Shown here: piece after piece, positions 25,748 through 34,716 of the stretch
Layout of the letters: every line of letters begins with the position of its first letter
How positions within the stretch are numbered: position 1 is the first letter of the stretch
Assembly: GCF_001439925.1 (NCBI RefSeq)
Contig: NZ_LMBV01000004.1
Span: forward strand, 1 to 64,000
DNA: 64,000 nucleotides
DNA from: Peribacillus muralis
GTDB lineage: Bacteria; Bacillota; Bacilli; Bacillales; DSM-1321
Reading direction: 5' to 3'
Notes under the pieces: model-generated
The model's database searches: none
What the model saw: only the letters and a program-made list of their open reading frames with translations
What the model was told of the DNA's origin: nothing
Translations under genes and position numbers: made by a program

Positions 25748-26246
25748 GGGGAGGATAGGAAGAATTGACCTAATAAAATGAGTGAAATACTTTCGTTTCA
25801 TTCAGGAGCTTCAAGATTAGCTAAAATGTCCTTTCATATTTTAGGCATAACGATTCAGACACCCAAAATCCCACGAAGTGAACATATGAAGAGCTGATTT
25901 CATAACAAAAAGGCTTCACCAATAGGAAATGGAAATGCTGTTGCGATTTTTACAAAAAAATAGTGATAGTGAGCTATTCATATTCGCTGCATTTCTTAAG
26001 ATCTTTTCGATGCAACATGCGTGTTGCCTGTCATGTAACATCAAAAAGAACACGGACGTACTATATCTTAAAAGCCTTTGTACTATACGAAGGCTTCTTT
26101 GCCATTCATGATAATTAAGTGTATGTTTTCATCTTTTATTAATATACCTATCTAGTATCCATTGTTTTCAATAACTGGATATGTTATATTGAATCGGAAC
26201 TTATTAAACCTCTTTAAAAAGTTTATCATAGTAGGCGGTGATCCTT
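25748..26246. other. Gene-free interval
   Basis: About 500 bp without a supported gene. It holds a hairpin after the GntR gene (TGAGTGAAA/TTTCATTCA, 25781-25804), a small GCAACA/TGTTGC hairpin and the terminator at 26072. Stop codons break all frames into short pieces; a 60-codon frame at 25929 lacks a good ribosome site. Confidence 0.5.
26072..26100. terminator. Weak terminator hairpin
   Basis: AAGCCTT/AAGGCTT stem with an 11-base loop and CTTT after it, between the GntR and ROK genes. Confidence 0.5.
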
Positions 26247-27281
26247 ATGGATGAGGTAGGTGCAAAAGCAAAAACCATGAAAAGTACGATTCTTCATGGC
26301 ATTCGTGTAGCTCTGTTGGAAATTGGAAGTGCTACCACGGTTGAGCTCAGCGATAAATTAGGAATTAGTTTCCCGACCATAAGTAAATTTCTTGGCCAGA
26401 TGGAAAAGGATGGCGAACTGATCTTAACAGGGCTCGATCATTCCAGTGGTGGGCGAAGAGCAAAAAGATATACATATAATCCGGAGTATAAGCTTGGCTT
26501 GGCTTTATTTATGGAAGAAAATGAAACGAATTATGTGATCTTTAATTGTTTCGGGGAAGTGAAGGAGCAGGGGAAAACGGAACCTGCTTTAATGGATGAT
26601 GGTTTTAGCTTATTAACGAAGGACATTGAAAAACTCATGGAAAAATATCCGCACGTCAGCTCCATGGCAATTGGTGTACCCGGTTCCGTAGATAATGGTC
26701 GGATCTTTTTTATTCCAGGATACAAGCATATACAAGATTTTGATTTAAAGGGGTACTTTGAAGATCAATTTTCTTTACCGGTGGTTGTGGAGAATGATAT
26801 GAATGCTGCGGTCCTTGGCTATCACCATAATGGGAAAATCAAGCACAATCATTCCCTTATTTATTTATATTCCGGTCAAAACGGGCCAGGCGCAGGCATT
26901 ATGATTAATGGGGGCGTGGTGCGAGGAAGCACTTTCTTTTCAGGAGAGGTTTCCTTTGTCCCGCAATATGATGACCGAAACTTCCTGCGAGCTTTGGGAA
27001 AAGGAAAGAAAACAGACAAGAAGGCGATACGTGAGGAATATGAAATCGACGCTATAAGCAGGCTAGTGGCTTCTTTTACAGCCATCATCAATCCAAAAAC
27101 AATCATTTTTTGCAATGATGAAGTGGACGAATCAATATTGGCACGAATTTCAGTAAGAAGCTCAACGTATATTCCGGCAAATCATCTTCCAGAGCTTGTA
27201 GCAAGCGATTGGAAACAAGACTATTTATGTGGCTTACAAGTCCTTGGACTTAAGCTGATGCTTGCTGAAGAAAGTAACTAA
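26247..27281 (+). CDS. ROK-family protein with winged helix (transcriptional regulator)
   Basis: Regulator of XylR/NagC layout: N-terminal winged helix (about 20-75; VELSDKLGISFPTISKFLGQ) and a C-terminal ROK domain with SMAIGVPGSVDNG and VVENDMNAAVLG. The ROK zinc signature (GH...CxCGxxGCxE) is absent: where GEIGH is expected the sequence reads SGEVSFVPQ and no cysteines follow. Kinase activity is therefore doubtful. ATG 26247 lies eight bases behind AGGCGG; the GTG at 26238 overlaps that site. The MFS gene starts 35 bp downstream and is the probable target. 344 residues. Confidence 0.82.
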   Translation: MDEVGAKAKTMKSTILHGIRVALLEIGSATTVELSDKLGISFPTISKFLGQMEKDGELILTGLDHSSGGRRAKRYTYNPEYKLGLALFMEENETNYVIFNCFGEVKEQGKTEPALMDDGFSLLTKDIEKLMEKYPHVSSMAIGVPGSVDNGRIFFIPGYKHIQDFDLKGYFEDQFSLPVVVENDMNAAVLGYHHNGKIKHNHSLIYLYSGQNGPGAGIMINGGVVRGSTFFSGEVSFVPQYDDRNFLRALGKGKKTDKKAIREEYEIDAISRLVASFTAIINPKTIIFCNDEVDESILARISVRSSTYIPANHLPELVASDWKQDYLCGLQVLGLKLMLAEESN

Positions 27282-27316
27282 AACGAATACGATAATAAAC
27301 AATTGGAGGCGGATCT

Positions 27317-28552
27317 ATGGCTACATTCTTTTTAGTCATCATCTATTTGGCTTTTATCAGCCTAGGATTACCTGATTCCTTGTTAGGAGTCGCTTGGCCC
27401 GTGATGAGTGCTGAATATGGTGCTCCACTTGAGACGGCTGGATGGCTTTTTATGACGATCGCAGCTGGTACCATCATTTCCAGTTTAGCTAGTGGCATCG
27501 TCCTTAAGCGGTTTGGGACGGGCAAAGTCACACTTGTCAGCTGCTTAGCGACTGCTGGCAGTCTGCTAGGTTTTCATTTTGCTCCATCGGTTGTTTGGCT
27601 GGTCATATTCGCCATACCATTGGGGTTAGGTGCAGGGTCGGTTGATGCGGGTTTGAATAATTATGTTGCTACGCATTACAAAGCTCACCACATGAGTTGG
27701 CTCCATTGTTTTTGGGGTGTCGGGGCGACTATTGGTCCCATCATTATGGCACAGTCCATTTCAGGGCAAAATTCTTGGAGAAGTGGTTATCTTGCAATTG
27801 CCGGCATTCAGTTCGCCTTGGTCATCATCCTCTTCTTCACGCTGCCATTATGGAATAAGATCGCAAAAAACAGTGTGGCTGCCACTTCATCTGAAGAGAA
27901 GAACCAACCGGCAGGTGACTTGCTTGAAGAAGATGTTAACCAAACAAAACCTTGGCGAATTAAGGGCGTGAAGCTTGCCCTGGTCTCCTTCTTGTTTTAT
28001 TGCGGGGCCGAGGCAACAATCGGCCTTTGGGGAAGCAGCTTTCTCGTGAATGTAAAGGATTTGCCTGTAGAGGTAGCGGCAAAATGGGTTTCCTTATACT
28101 ATGCAGGAATAACGATCGGAAGGTTCATTACCGGCTTCATTACATTAAGGGTCAGTAATCGGACGCTGATTCGAGTCGGTCAAGTGACTGCCTTATTGGG
28201 AACATCGCTTTTATTATTACCTTTGCCGACAGAATTCCTGCTTGCAGGCTTTATTATGATCGGATTGGGCCTTGCTCCGATATTCCCATGCATGCTACAT
28301 GAAACGCCAGCGCGTTTTGGAAAGCAACATTCCCAGACCATCATGGGCTTTCAAATGGCCATGGCCTATACTGGCAGCATGTCGATGCCTCCTCTCCTTG
28401 GATTTCTCGCATCCCACACCTCAATCGGGATATTGCCGTTTTTTATTGCCGTTTTAGTGGCAGGAATGTTCTTCGGGTCGGAAAAATTGAATGATTTATT
28501 GAAAAAAAGGCGATTTGCAAAAGCTGAAACATCGAGTTCGATGACACTGTAG
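27317..28552 (+). CDS. MFS transporter (sugar permease-like)
   Basis: Twelve-segment major facilitator, 411 residues, with GLPDSLLGVAWPVMSAEYG at the first helix, GLGAGSVDAGLNNYVA and LHCFWGVGATIGP, features shared with fucose permease-like MFS proteins. A charged loop of about 40 residues separates the halves. TTGGAGG precedes ATG 27317. It is co-directional with the ROK regulator, 35 bp upstream, so a sugar substrate is likely. A terminator follows at 28664. Confidence 0.85.
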   Translation: MATFFLVIIYLAFISLGLPDSLLGVAWPVMSAEYGAPLETAGWLFMTIAAGTIISSLASGIVLKRFGTGKVTLVSCLATAGSLLGFHFAPSVVWLVIFAIPLGLGAGSVDAGLNNYVATHYKAHHMSWLHCFWGVGATIGPIIMAQSISGQNSWRSGYLAIAGIQFALVIILFFTLPLWNKIAKNSVAATSSEEKNQPAGDLLEEDVNQTKPWRIKGVKLALVSFLFYCGAEATIGLWGSSFLVNVKDLPVEVAAKWVSLYYAGITIGRFITGFITLRVSNRTLIRVGQVTALLGTSLLLLPLPTEFLLAGFIMIGLGLAPIFPCMLHETPARFGKQHSQTIMGFQMAMAYTGSMSMPPLLGFLASHTSIGILPFFIAVLVAGMFFGSEKLNDLLKKRRFAKAETSSSMTL

Positions 28553-28663
28553 GCATGTTCTGGTGTTAGGGAATTTATGTCGTGAACACCGTGTTAAAGA
28601 ATGCGATTGAACATACATTAAAAAATCAAAGGAAGAAGTTTATTGAGGTGTACTTTTTGTACT

Positions 28664-28696
28664 ACCCCGTTCGGGAAAAACCGATCGGGGTTTTTT
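28664..28696 (+). terminator. Terminator after the MFS gene
   Basis: ACCCCGTTCGG/CCGATCGGGGT stem with one mismatch, loop GAAAAA, then TTTTT. Confidence 0.8.
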
Positions 28697-28751
28697 AACG
28701 TGATCATGCGAGGCATATGCTCATGGTTGCAAAAAAATCGATTCGTAAAAG

Positions 28752-28780
28752 TTGATTCAGGAATTCCTAGTATATATAAC
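28752..28780 (+). promoter_or_regulatory. Sigma-A promoter of the aldehyde dehydrogenase gene
   Basis: TTGATT (28752-28757), 17-bp spacer, TATAAC (28775-28780), 70 bp before the start codon. Confidence 0.55.
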
Positions 28781-28781
28781 G

Positions 28782-28806
28782 GTTTACTGAAAATATTTTA
28801 GGGAAA
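28782..28806 (+). promoter_or_regulatory. Possible sigma-B promoter
   Basis: GTTTAC, 13-bp spacer, GGGAAA resembles the general-stress consensus GTTTAA-N12-14-GGGTAT (five and four of six matches). It lies 44 bp before the aldehyde dehydrogenase start. Confidence 0.3.
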
Positions 28807-28850
28807 ATAAACTATATAAACAAATCCACCAAGATAAAGGAGCTGGAAAG

Positions 28851-30278
28851 ATGCGTAATTATACACAGCAGTATATCAATGGAGAATGGGTTGATTCCAC
28901 AGGGTCGGAAACGATTGATGTTATCAATCCAGCTACGGAAGAAGTCATTGGAAAAATCATTTCCGGTACGAAGGAGGATGTCGATCGTGCTGTTGAAGCG
29001 GCTCGTGCAGCATTCCCTACATTTTCTAGGATGTCAAGAGAAGAGAGAATTAAGCTTTTGGAGGATATCGCAAAAGAATATGAAAATCGAAAAGAAGACC
29101 TTATCAGAGTCATGACGGAAGAGTTAGGCTCGCCTGTAACACGGAGTGAGCAGGTTCAATATGAGATGGGCTTACAGCATTTTAAAAAAGCGGCTGAGAA
29201 CTTGAAAACATTCGAATTCACCGAGCAGCGAGGGGACACCTTGATTCAAAAGGAGGCAATCGGTGTAGCTGGACTAATTACACCGTGGAATTTCCCTGCC
29301 AACCAAGTATGCACGAAGTTGGCGAGTGCATTTGCGGCAGGAAGCACAGTCGTACTGAAACCTGCTGCCTTGACGCCACTTACAGCGATCATTCTCGCAG
29401 AAATCTTTGAAAGTGCTGGAATGCCCAAAGGTGCATTTAATTTAGTGAATGGCTCAGGTTCCACCATTGGGGAAGCGATCAGCTCCCACCCTGATATAGA
29501 TTTTGTCTCCTTTACTGGATCTGGAAGCGTGGGGTCAAAAATCATGGAAAACGCCGCTCAGGATATTAAGAAAGTATCGCTCGAACTTGGCGGCAAATCA
29601 CCATTAGTGATTTTAAAAGACGCCAATGTAAAAGAAGCGGCACGAACAGCTGTTTTGAATGTAGCGATGAATACAGGACAGGTTTGTACCGCTGCCACGA
29701 GGACCATCATTCCCCAATCGATGCATGATGAGTTCATCGAAGCGATAAAAGAGGTGCTTCCAGAGTTTCCTGTAGGAGATCCGCAAGATAAGTCTACCTT
29801 TATGGGACCTCAGGTATCACAAGGGCAGTGGGAAACGGTCCAATCTTACATTGAAAAAGGAATGGATGAAGGGGCGGTGCTAGTTGCTGGAGGCACGGGG
29901 AAACCAGAAGGCCTTGATAAAGGTTATTTCACGAAGATTACGGTTTTCACTAATGTGAAAAGCGATATGACGATAGCCAAAGAAGAAATTTTTGGTCCTG
30001 TAATGTCAATTCTTACGTACGAAACCATTGATGAAGCGATTGAAATCGCCAATGATACGATTTATGGTTTAGCTGGGTATGTATTCGGGGAGGACGCAGA
30101 CGAATTGAGAAAAGTGGCTACAAATATCCGGGCTGGTCAAATCACCATCAACAATGCCAAAATAGACTATTCAGCACCGTTTGGCGGATTCAAGCAATCT
30201 GGAATCGGACGTGAATGGGGCGATTACGGAATCGAAGAATTCCTGGAGCCAAAAGCCATTCTAGGCATGCCATCTTGA
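28851..30278 (+). CDS. NAD(P)-dependent aldehyde dehydrogenase
   Basis: Oxidises an aldehyde to its acid with NAD(P)+. The 475 residues carry the full catalytic set: Asn147 in TPWNFPANQ, Glu245 in LELGGKSP and Cys279 in NTGQVCTA, plus FTGSGSVG for cofactor binding. The length and sequence resemble the broad-specificity betaine/vanillin-type aldehyde dehydrogenases of bacilli. AAGGAG lies eight bases before ATG 28851. It stands alone between two terminators. The substrate cannot be told; a general stress role would fit the sigma-B-like site upstream. Confidence 0.92.
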   Translation: MRNYTQQYINGEWVDSTGSETIDVINPATEEVIGKIISGTKEDVDRAVEAARAAFPTFSRMSREERIKLLEDIAKEYENRKEDLIRVMTEELGSPVTRSEQVQYEMGLQHFKKAAENLKTFEFTEQRGDTLIQKEAIGVAGLITPWNFPANQVCTKLASAFAAGSTVVLKPAALTPLTAIILAEIFESAGMPKGAFNLVNGSGSTIGEAISSHPDIDFVSFTGSGSVGSKIMENAAQDIKKVSLELGGKSPLVILKDANVKEAARTAVLNVAMNTGQVCTAATRTIIPQSMHDEFIEAIKEVLPEFPVGDPQDKSTFMGPQVSQGQWETVQSYIEKGMDEGAVLVAGGTGKPEGLDKGYFTKITVFTNVKSDMTIAKEEIFGPVMSILTYETIDEAIEIANDTIYGLAGYVFGEDADELRKVATNIRAGQITINNAKIDYSAPFGGFKQSGIGREWGDYGIEEFLEPKAILGMPS

Positions 30279-30325
30279 TGTTGCTTTTCTGACCTTAACC
30301 ACGATAAGCTAGCATATAAATTAAG

Positions 30326-30380
30326 ATTCAAGCAGCGGCCTTTTCTCGGTATTCATCGGGGAAAGGCCGCTTGAATTTAT
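30326..30380 (+). terminator. Terminator after aldehyde dehydrogenase
   Basis: Long stem ATTCAAGC-CGGCCTTTTC/GGAAAGGCCGCTTGAAT (two-base bulge) followed by TTATTT. Confidence 0.85.
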
Positions 30381-30399
30381 TTACTTGGATCAAATTACG

Positions 30400-30434
30400 G
30401 CAATATAAATAGGGATAGTGTAATCACTATCCCT
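30400..30434 (-). terminator. Terminator of the SASP gene
   Basis: Perfect 10-bp stem AGGGATAGTG/CACTATCCCT with a 4-base loop; on the minus strand it is followed by ATTTATATT. Confidence 0.75.
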
Positions 30435-30454
30435 ACCAGTACATATGATTTCGA

Positions 30455-30658
30455 TTAACGAGTTCTTCCGCCTAATTGCTGTTCAGCCATTTGCACTAAA
30501 CGTTTCGTGATTTCTCCACCAACAGAGCCATTCGCACGAGCTGTTGTATCAGCTCCCAGGGTAACACCAAATTCATTTGCGATTTCGTACTTCATTTGTT
30601 CTAGAGCTTGTTCTGCACCACTAACTACTAATTGATTGCTGTTGTTATTTTTAGCCAT
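30455..30658 (-). CDS. Alpha/beta-type small acid-soluble spore protein
   Basis: Spore DNA-coating protein. The 67 residues show the family landmarks [17 protein letters not shown] with the germination protease site (YEIA around Glu-Ile), then [24 protein letters not shown] 30658 follows AGGAGC on the minus strand. The gene is monocistronic with its own terminator. It shows the organism forms endospores. I could not assign a convincing sigma-G promoter. Confidence 0.97.
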   Translation of the reverse strand: MAKNNNSNQLVVSGAEQALEQMKYEIANEFGVTLGADTTARANGSVGGEITKRLVQMAEQQLGGRTR

Positions 30659-30949
30659 GTTTTCAGCTCCTAATAATTTAATGTGTTGCTAGTAATAGGT
30701 TTTGATATTGTCAACAGTTATATACATGCAATTGAAAATAAATTTTAAGCGAGATTTTGATTGAAAACATTGCAATACTCGGTTGCTTATATCAAGCAGA
30801 ATGAAGGAAAATGATAAGGCATATTGGAAAAGCTACGTCCCTTATTTTATTGCATGTAAAATGATGTTGAATATAGCTTAGTGATATTATATGAATGTTG
30901 CAATTTCGATCACTGGCATTTCGAAAAGTGAATGATGTATAAGGCGAAA

Positions 30950-30980
30950 GCAGTAAAAAAGGACCCTCTGGGGTCCTTTT
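30950..30980 (-). terminator. Terminator of the prolyl hydroxylase gene
   Basis: AAAAGGACCC/GGGTCCTTTT, 10-bp perfect stem with a TCTG loop. On the minus strand the stem is followed by six T. Confidence 0.85.
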
Positions 30981-31035
30981 CAATTCAAGATATTTTCCGA
31001 AAAATCGGGATGATGAAGATGAGTTCGTTTCGCCT

Positions 31036-31695
31036 TCAAGATGAAAACGTATCAAAACGCTCCTTCTTTTGTTTTCTCATCCATTGTGTCGCCACCCATT
31101 TTTCACCCGCTATAACCGGTGCACCACCGTGCAAAGTTCGTTCGTTCATTTCACGTTCGTTATAGAAATACTCGAAATACACCGCCATTCCCTTATGCGG
31201 CGATACAGACAAATTCAGATCAGGAAAAAAAGTTTCCCCCCCATGCTCCACATCATTTAAATACATGATGAGTGTGCTGATCCGATTATTCTTTGTCTCT
31301 TTACTTGTGAAAAAATCAAAGTGAGCTTTATATTCTTGACCAGGTGTATATTTAAGGATTTGAATGCCATCCCCATGTTCACGGGGGATATTCATAATGG
31401 TTGCTATTCTTTTTTCAACTCTGGCGATGGTATCATTTTCGTTTTCTTGAAAAAACATGCTGCTGCTCGTTCTCATCTCATTGATTTCGCGTGTATCGCC
31501 AATTTTGGAACGATGCAGTTTGTCTTTGGACAAGCGGATCAGTTCGTCACATTCCTCGTCACTCAACACATTTCCTAGCATTAAAATTAACGGTTCTTCC
31601 ATTCTAGCAATTATATTAATTACTCTATCTTCTGTGTTGATTTTATTTCCTATGTGGTTAAAGATGGTTTGTTCTTTACTGATATCCAATGTCAA
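31036..31695 (-). CDS. 2-oxoglutarate/Fe(II) oxygenase, prolyl 4-hydroxylase family
   Basis: Would hydroxylate proline in protein substrates using 2-oxoglutarate, O2 and Fe(II). The 219 residues contain LSDEECDELIRLSKDKLHRS, the iron motif HFDFF (His-X-Asp) and the distal HGGAPVIAGEKWVATQW, with the iron His and the 2-oxoglutarate-binding Lys. The start is TTG 31695, ten bases behind GAGGAG; an ATG seven bases upstream is out of frame and stops at once. Bacillus homologues act on collagen-like or other peptides; the target here is unknown. A decayed paralogue lies at 42311-42812. Confidence 0.88.
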   Translation of the reverse strand: MTLDISKEQTIFNHIGNKINTEDRVINIIARMEEPLILMLGNVLSDEECDELIRLSKDKLHRSKIGDTREINEMRTSSSMFFQENENDTIARVEKRIATIMNIPREHGDGIQILKYTPGQEYKAHFDFFTSKETKNNRISTLIMYLNDVEHGGETFFPDLNLSVSPHKGMAVYFEYFYNEREMNERTLHGGAPVIAGEKWVATQWMRKQKKERFDTFSS

Positions 31696-31766
31696 CTTTC
31701 ATCGACTCCTCAAAAGGTATAAATTTCAGAATAATATTTTTTTTCTGTAATTTTTCATTCTTGCTA

Positions 31767-31775
31767 ATTATAGCA
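31767..31775 (-). promoter_or_regulatory. Extended -10 promoter of the prolyl hydroxylase gene
   Basis: On the minus strand TGCTATAAT is a consensus extended -10, about 72 bp before the TTG start. Confidence 0.5.
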
Positions 31776-32039
31776 TAAATCTCCTGTCATAAACCTTTTT
31801 GCCTACTTAGCTTACGAGAGAAAAAGGTGTTTCCGAGAATCTGGACATCCCGCGGACTAGTTTCGTTAATGATGTTGCGAGACAGGTCTGTGTGATTGTC
31901 ACTAAAGAACCATTTACATGAAAAACAGCACCTAATAAAATAAGTAGGTAGCTGGAAATCTAAGCCAAGGAAAGCGCGTTTCAGCCATAAAAGCACCTGC
32001 TCGGAGAAAAAAATAGTTCGTAATAAGGAAGTGGTACCG

Positions 32040-33218
32040 TTGAAAAAGAGTATTTGCATAATTGGCAGTGGTATAGCCGGGCTGCACCTAGCTTATGCGC
32101 TAAAGGAAGATTTTGATGTAACCGTCATTGAACGCCATACAACAGAGGAAATCAGATCAGGGCGCATCATGTCCACCCAGGTCCATTTCGGCTCGACGAG
32201 GAAACGAGAAAACCGCTTTAACATGCCGAACTGGGGGGAACAATCCCTGATTGAAAGCATTCATATTACGATTGGAAATCAAAAACTGTTTGCAGGAATG
32301 TTGCAAGAACCGGCATTATCTGTTGATCAACGCTTGTATTATACTCATTCAATGAAAGACCTTGCCGAAAAAGGAGTTTCCTTCCGAGTGGAAAAGGTGG
32401 ATAAAGAGAGGGCGGAAGCGTTACTTGATACGTTTGATTTGGTCATTGATTGTACCGGGAAAAATGGACCCCTTTTTCCGTTTCCAATTGAACCGAAGCT
32501 GTCACCTTTTCCAACTCCGCAGCGAAAGTGCATCGTTGGCTATTTCACAGGTATACAAGCAAACGACCCTCTAGGAGTTAGCGTAACGGTACTGCCTGGG
32601 TTAGGTGAAATGTTTGAAATTCCTGCATTAACAGAACAGGGCCCTGTTACGATCCTATTTCTCATGGCCATTCAAAACACTGAGTTGGACGCATTTAAAG
32701 GAATAACAAATGCCGAAGTATTCACTCGTAAAATGAGTGATGCAGTCCAAAAATTCTTTCCTGACGTTTATAAGCGCCTGGACGTGGAAACATTTAAGTT
32801 AAGTGACGAAAAAAGCTTTCTGCAAACAGCGGTAACCCCAGTTATACGAAAGCCGTATCTTATGGTTGATGAAAAGCTGGTTGTTGGCTGCGGGGACAGC
32901 GTGTTTTTAAACGATCCGATTACGGGTCAAGGCTGTAATCTTTCTTCTTTTTGTGCGGAGCAATTGTATGAAACCCTTATTGAATTCAAACATTCCAAAT
33001 GGGACGAAGAAATCGGAAAGTCTTATTGGAATCGAACGAAACAATATGTTACAGAAGTAACGGAATGGACAAACGCCATGACTGAGCCATTGCCAGAGCA
33101 TGTGGTTCAATTGTTGCTGCAGGGTGCACAGGACCAGGTCAAAGCAAATCAAATTGCGCAATGGTTCGCCAATCCGACAAAAGCATTTGAAGCGTTTTTT
33201 TCAAGACTGAATGTTTAA
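32040..33218 (+). CDS. Styrene monooxygenase StyA-like flavoprotein
   Basis: FAD-dependent monooxygenase of the StyA group. The 392 residues start MKKSICIIGSGIAGLHLAYA (Rossmann FAD site), with FDLVIDCTGKNG mid-protein and the second FAD motif VVGCGDSVFLNDPITGQGCN. TTG 32040 lies nine bases behind AAGGA; GTG 32031 is too close to it. StyA-type enzymes take reduced FAD from a separate reductase (StyB); none is encoded nearby. The true substrate is unknown; an indole- or styrene-like epoxidation is only a family expectation. Confidence 0.8.
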   Translation: MKKSICIIGSGIAGLHLAYALKEDFDVTVIERHTTEEIRSGRIMSTQVHFGSTRKRENRFNMPNWGEQSLIESIHITIGNQKLFAGMLQEPALSVDQRLYYTHSMKDLAEKGVSFRVEKVDKERAEALLDTFDLVIDCTGKNGPLFPFPIEPKLSPFPTPQRKCIVGYFTGIQANDPLGVSVTVLPGLGEMFEIPALTEQGPVTILFLMAIQNTELDAFKGITNAEVFTRKMSDAVQKFFPDVYKRLDVETFKLSDEKSFLQTAVTPVIRKPYLMVDEKLVVGCGDSVFLNDPITGQGCNLSSFCAEQLYETLIEFKHSKWDEEIGKSYWNRTKQYVTEVTEWTNAMTEPLPEHVVQLLLQGAQDQVKANQIAQWFANPTKAFEAFFSRLNV

Positions 33219-33271
33219 TGTGGATATATGAAATGTGAGCTATCCGAAATCTTGAAAAGGGAGGTATTACT

Positions 33272-33775
33272 ATGTATCGTTCAATTTCAGATTTTATCAA
33301 AGAATGGAATAAAGAAGCCCTTCTGACTCAAAATGTTTTGGATACCCTGACAGATGATGCCTTAAAACAGCAAGTTTATGGCAAAGGGCGCACTTTAGGA
33401 AGAATTGCGTGGCATGTAATTACCAATATCCCGGATTATTTAACTCATTTTGGACTTATGATGGATAGGAGAGAGAATGAAGAAAGCGTCCCAGCATCAG
33501 CCCAAGAAATTGCTGCGGCCTTTAAGGACATAAGCTCCCATGCAGCCAGAATCATTGAACAGCAATGGACAGACGAATCACTCGAACAAATGCAAACAGC
33601 GTTCGGAAGACAGGAATCAAATGCTGAAATCCTAATGGGGTTGATCAAGCATATCGTCCATCATCGCGGACAAATGACGGTTCTAATGCGCCAAGCAGGA
33701 ATTAAGCCTCCTGGAGTTTATGGGCCACCAAAAGAAGATTGGATCCATCTAGGTGTGAAAAATCCGCCACTTTAA
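33272..33775 (+). CDS. DinB-family protein
   Basis: Four-helix DinB/YfiT-type protein of 167 residues with a probable metal triad of histidines: His50 (RIAWHVITNIP) and the pair in LIKHIVHHRGQMTVLMRQAG, the family signature near the C-terminus. ATG 33272 follows AAGGGAGG. It is 53 bp after the flavoprotein gene on the same strand. Members include thiol-S-transferases for bacillithiol and proteins without known function, so no reaction is assigned. Confidence 0.88.
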   Translation: MYRSISDFIKEWNKEALLTQNVLDTLTDDALKQQVYGKGRTLGRIAWHVITNIPDYLTHFGLMMDRRENEESVPASAQEIAAAFKDISSHAARIIEQQWTDESLEQMQTAFGRQESNAEILMGLIKHIVHHRGQMTVLMRQAGIKPPGVYGPPKEDWIHLGVKNPPL

Positions 33776-33811
33776 TGAAATTCATGATTTTTATGATTGT
33801 TGAATGTTTGG

Positions 33812-33853
33812 AGTCAAAGAAAAAACACCAACCACTGTGCTTTTTCTTTGACT
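33812..33853. terminator. Bidirectional terminator between dinB-type and doxX-type genes
   Basis: AGTCAAAGAAAAA pairs with TTTTTCTTTGACT around a 16-base loop; the A/T-rich arms supply a T run on both strands. The two flanking genes converge on it. Confidence 0.6.
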
Positions 33854-33883
33854 GCTTCAAATGTCTACGGTTATGGCGATTGA

Positions 33884-34282
33884 TTAAGTCGATAAGCTAT
33901 CGTCATGACTTACTGAAGCTGAATTGCTTTTTTTATGATGATAAATATAAGACCCAGCTATCAAAATATATCCGATGATGAAAAACAGCCAACTACTTGC
34001 TGGATCGCCGACAGATATGCTTGAATACATGGCACCCGTCAAATCGAATGTGAATCCAGCATAAGCCCATTCCTTAACTCTCGGAAACCCAGGTACAAGA
34101 ATCGCTACGATCCCTAATAATTTGGCAACTCCAAGAAAGGGCAAGAGGTAGGAAGGGTAGCCTAAATGTTCAAATAACGCGACTGCATCGGGAACAGACA
34201 GGATATCAGGAATGGAACCAATCCCCATCAATGCCACCAACAACCCAGTGAAAATCCAATAGATAATCTTCGTTTTTTTCAT
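33884..34282 (-). CDS. DoxX-family membrane protein
   Basis: Small integral membrane protein with four hydrophobic segments in 132 residues (IIYWIFTGLLVALMG, LLPFLGVAKLLGIVAIL, FTFDLTGAMYSSI, FFIIGYILIAGSYIY), the DoxX-like arrangement. AAGGGAGG precedes ATG 34282 on the minus strand. DoxX-like proteins take part in redox/stress membrane complexes in some bacteria, but this subgroup is uncharacterised. Confidence 0.82.
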   Translation of the reverse strand: MKKTKIIYWIFTGLLVALMGIGSIPDILSVPDAVALFEHLGYPSYLLPFLGVAKLLGIVAILVPGFPRVKEWAYAGFTFDLTGAMYSSISVGDPASSWLFFIIGYILIAGSYIYHHKKSNSASVSHDDSLST

Positions 34283-34569
34283 TTCTTGTTTCCTCCCTTC
34301 GATTGATAGTTAATTCTATTCCCCTTCCGCTTTTTTTATCCACTCTTTATATGGAAGCTCAACAAGCCAGGTTAATTTTAATTCATGTATGTTGAAGGAG
34401 AAGCGCGGAACGTAATGATGCTAAATGATGGGCAGTTAATTAGTGTTAGTAGATGGTTTTCCTATTTCCTTTAGTTTGTTTCCATCAGCAGTTTGGAAAT
34501 GCTTTAATATGGTTCACTAATTCTGTCATCCTTTCTATGCTATATCTATTAGGTTAATATTCAACACCG

Positions 34570-34716
34570 GTGAAGCAAGTATTTCCAGTTTTGCTAATCG
34601 TTTTCGTCATGCTATTTCTACTTAGTTCAGTTATTTTTGTTGTTTCCACCAGTAATCATGCAGCAGCTTTTAACCTTTGGGAGGCAGGCATATGGTCGTT
34701 TTTGTCCTACTTATAA
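34570..34716 (+). CDS. Candidate 48-residue membrane peptide overlapping the next gene
   Basis: GTG 34570 opens a frame of 48 residues with a clear membrane segment (VLLIVFVMLFLLSSVIFVV, residues about 7-25). Its end overlaps the start of the next gene by 25 bases, in another frame, and covers that gene's ribosome site GGGAGG. Such overlap suits translational coupling. There is no strong ribosome site before the GTG, so the call is tentative; a frameshifted N-terminus of the next gene is the alternative. Confidence 0.35.
   Translation: MKQVFPVLLIVFVMLFLLSSVIFVVSTSNHAAAFNLWEAGIWSFLSYL

Noticed and set aside
28582-28698. 38-codon frame from GTG 28582
   Set aside because: Its last codons are the stem and T run of the terminator at 28664; no good ribosome site.
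32031-32039. GTG start for the StyA-like gene
   Set aside because: It abuts the ribosome site AAGGA; TTG 32040 has proper spacing.
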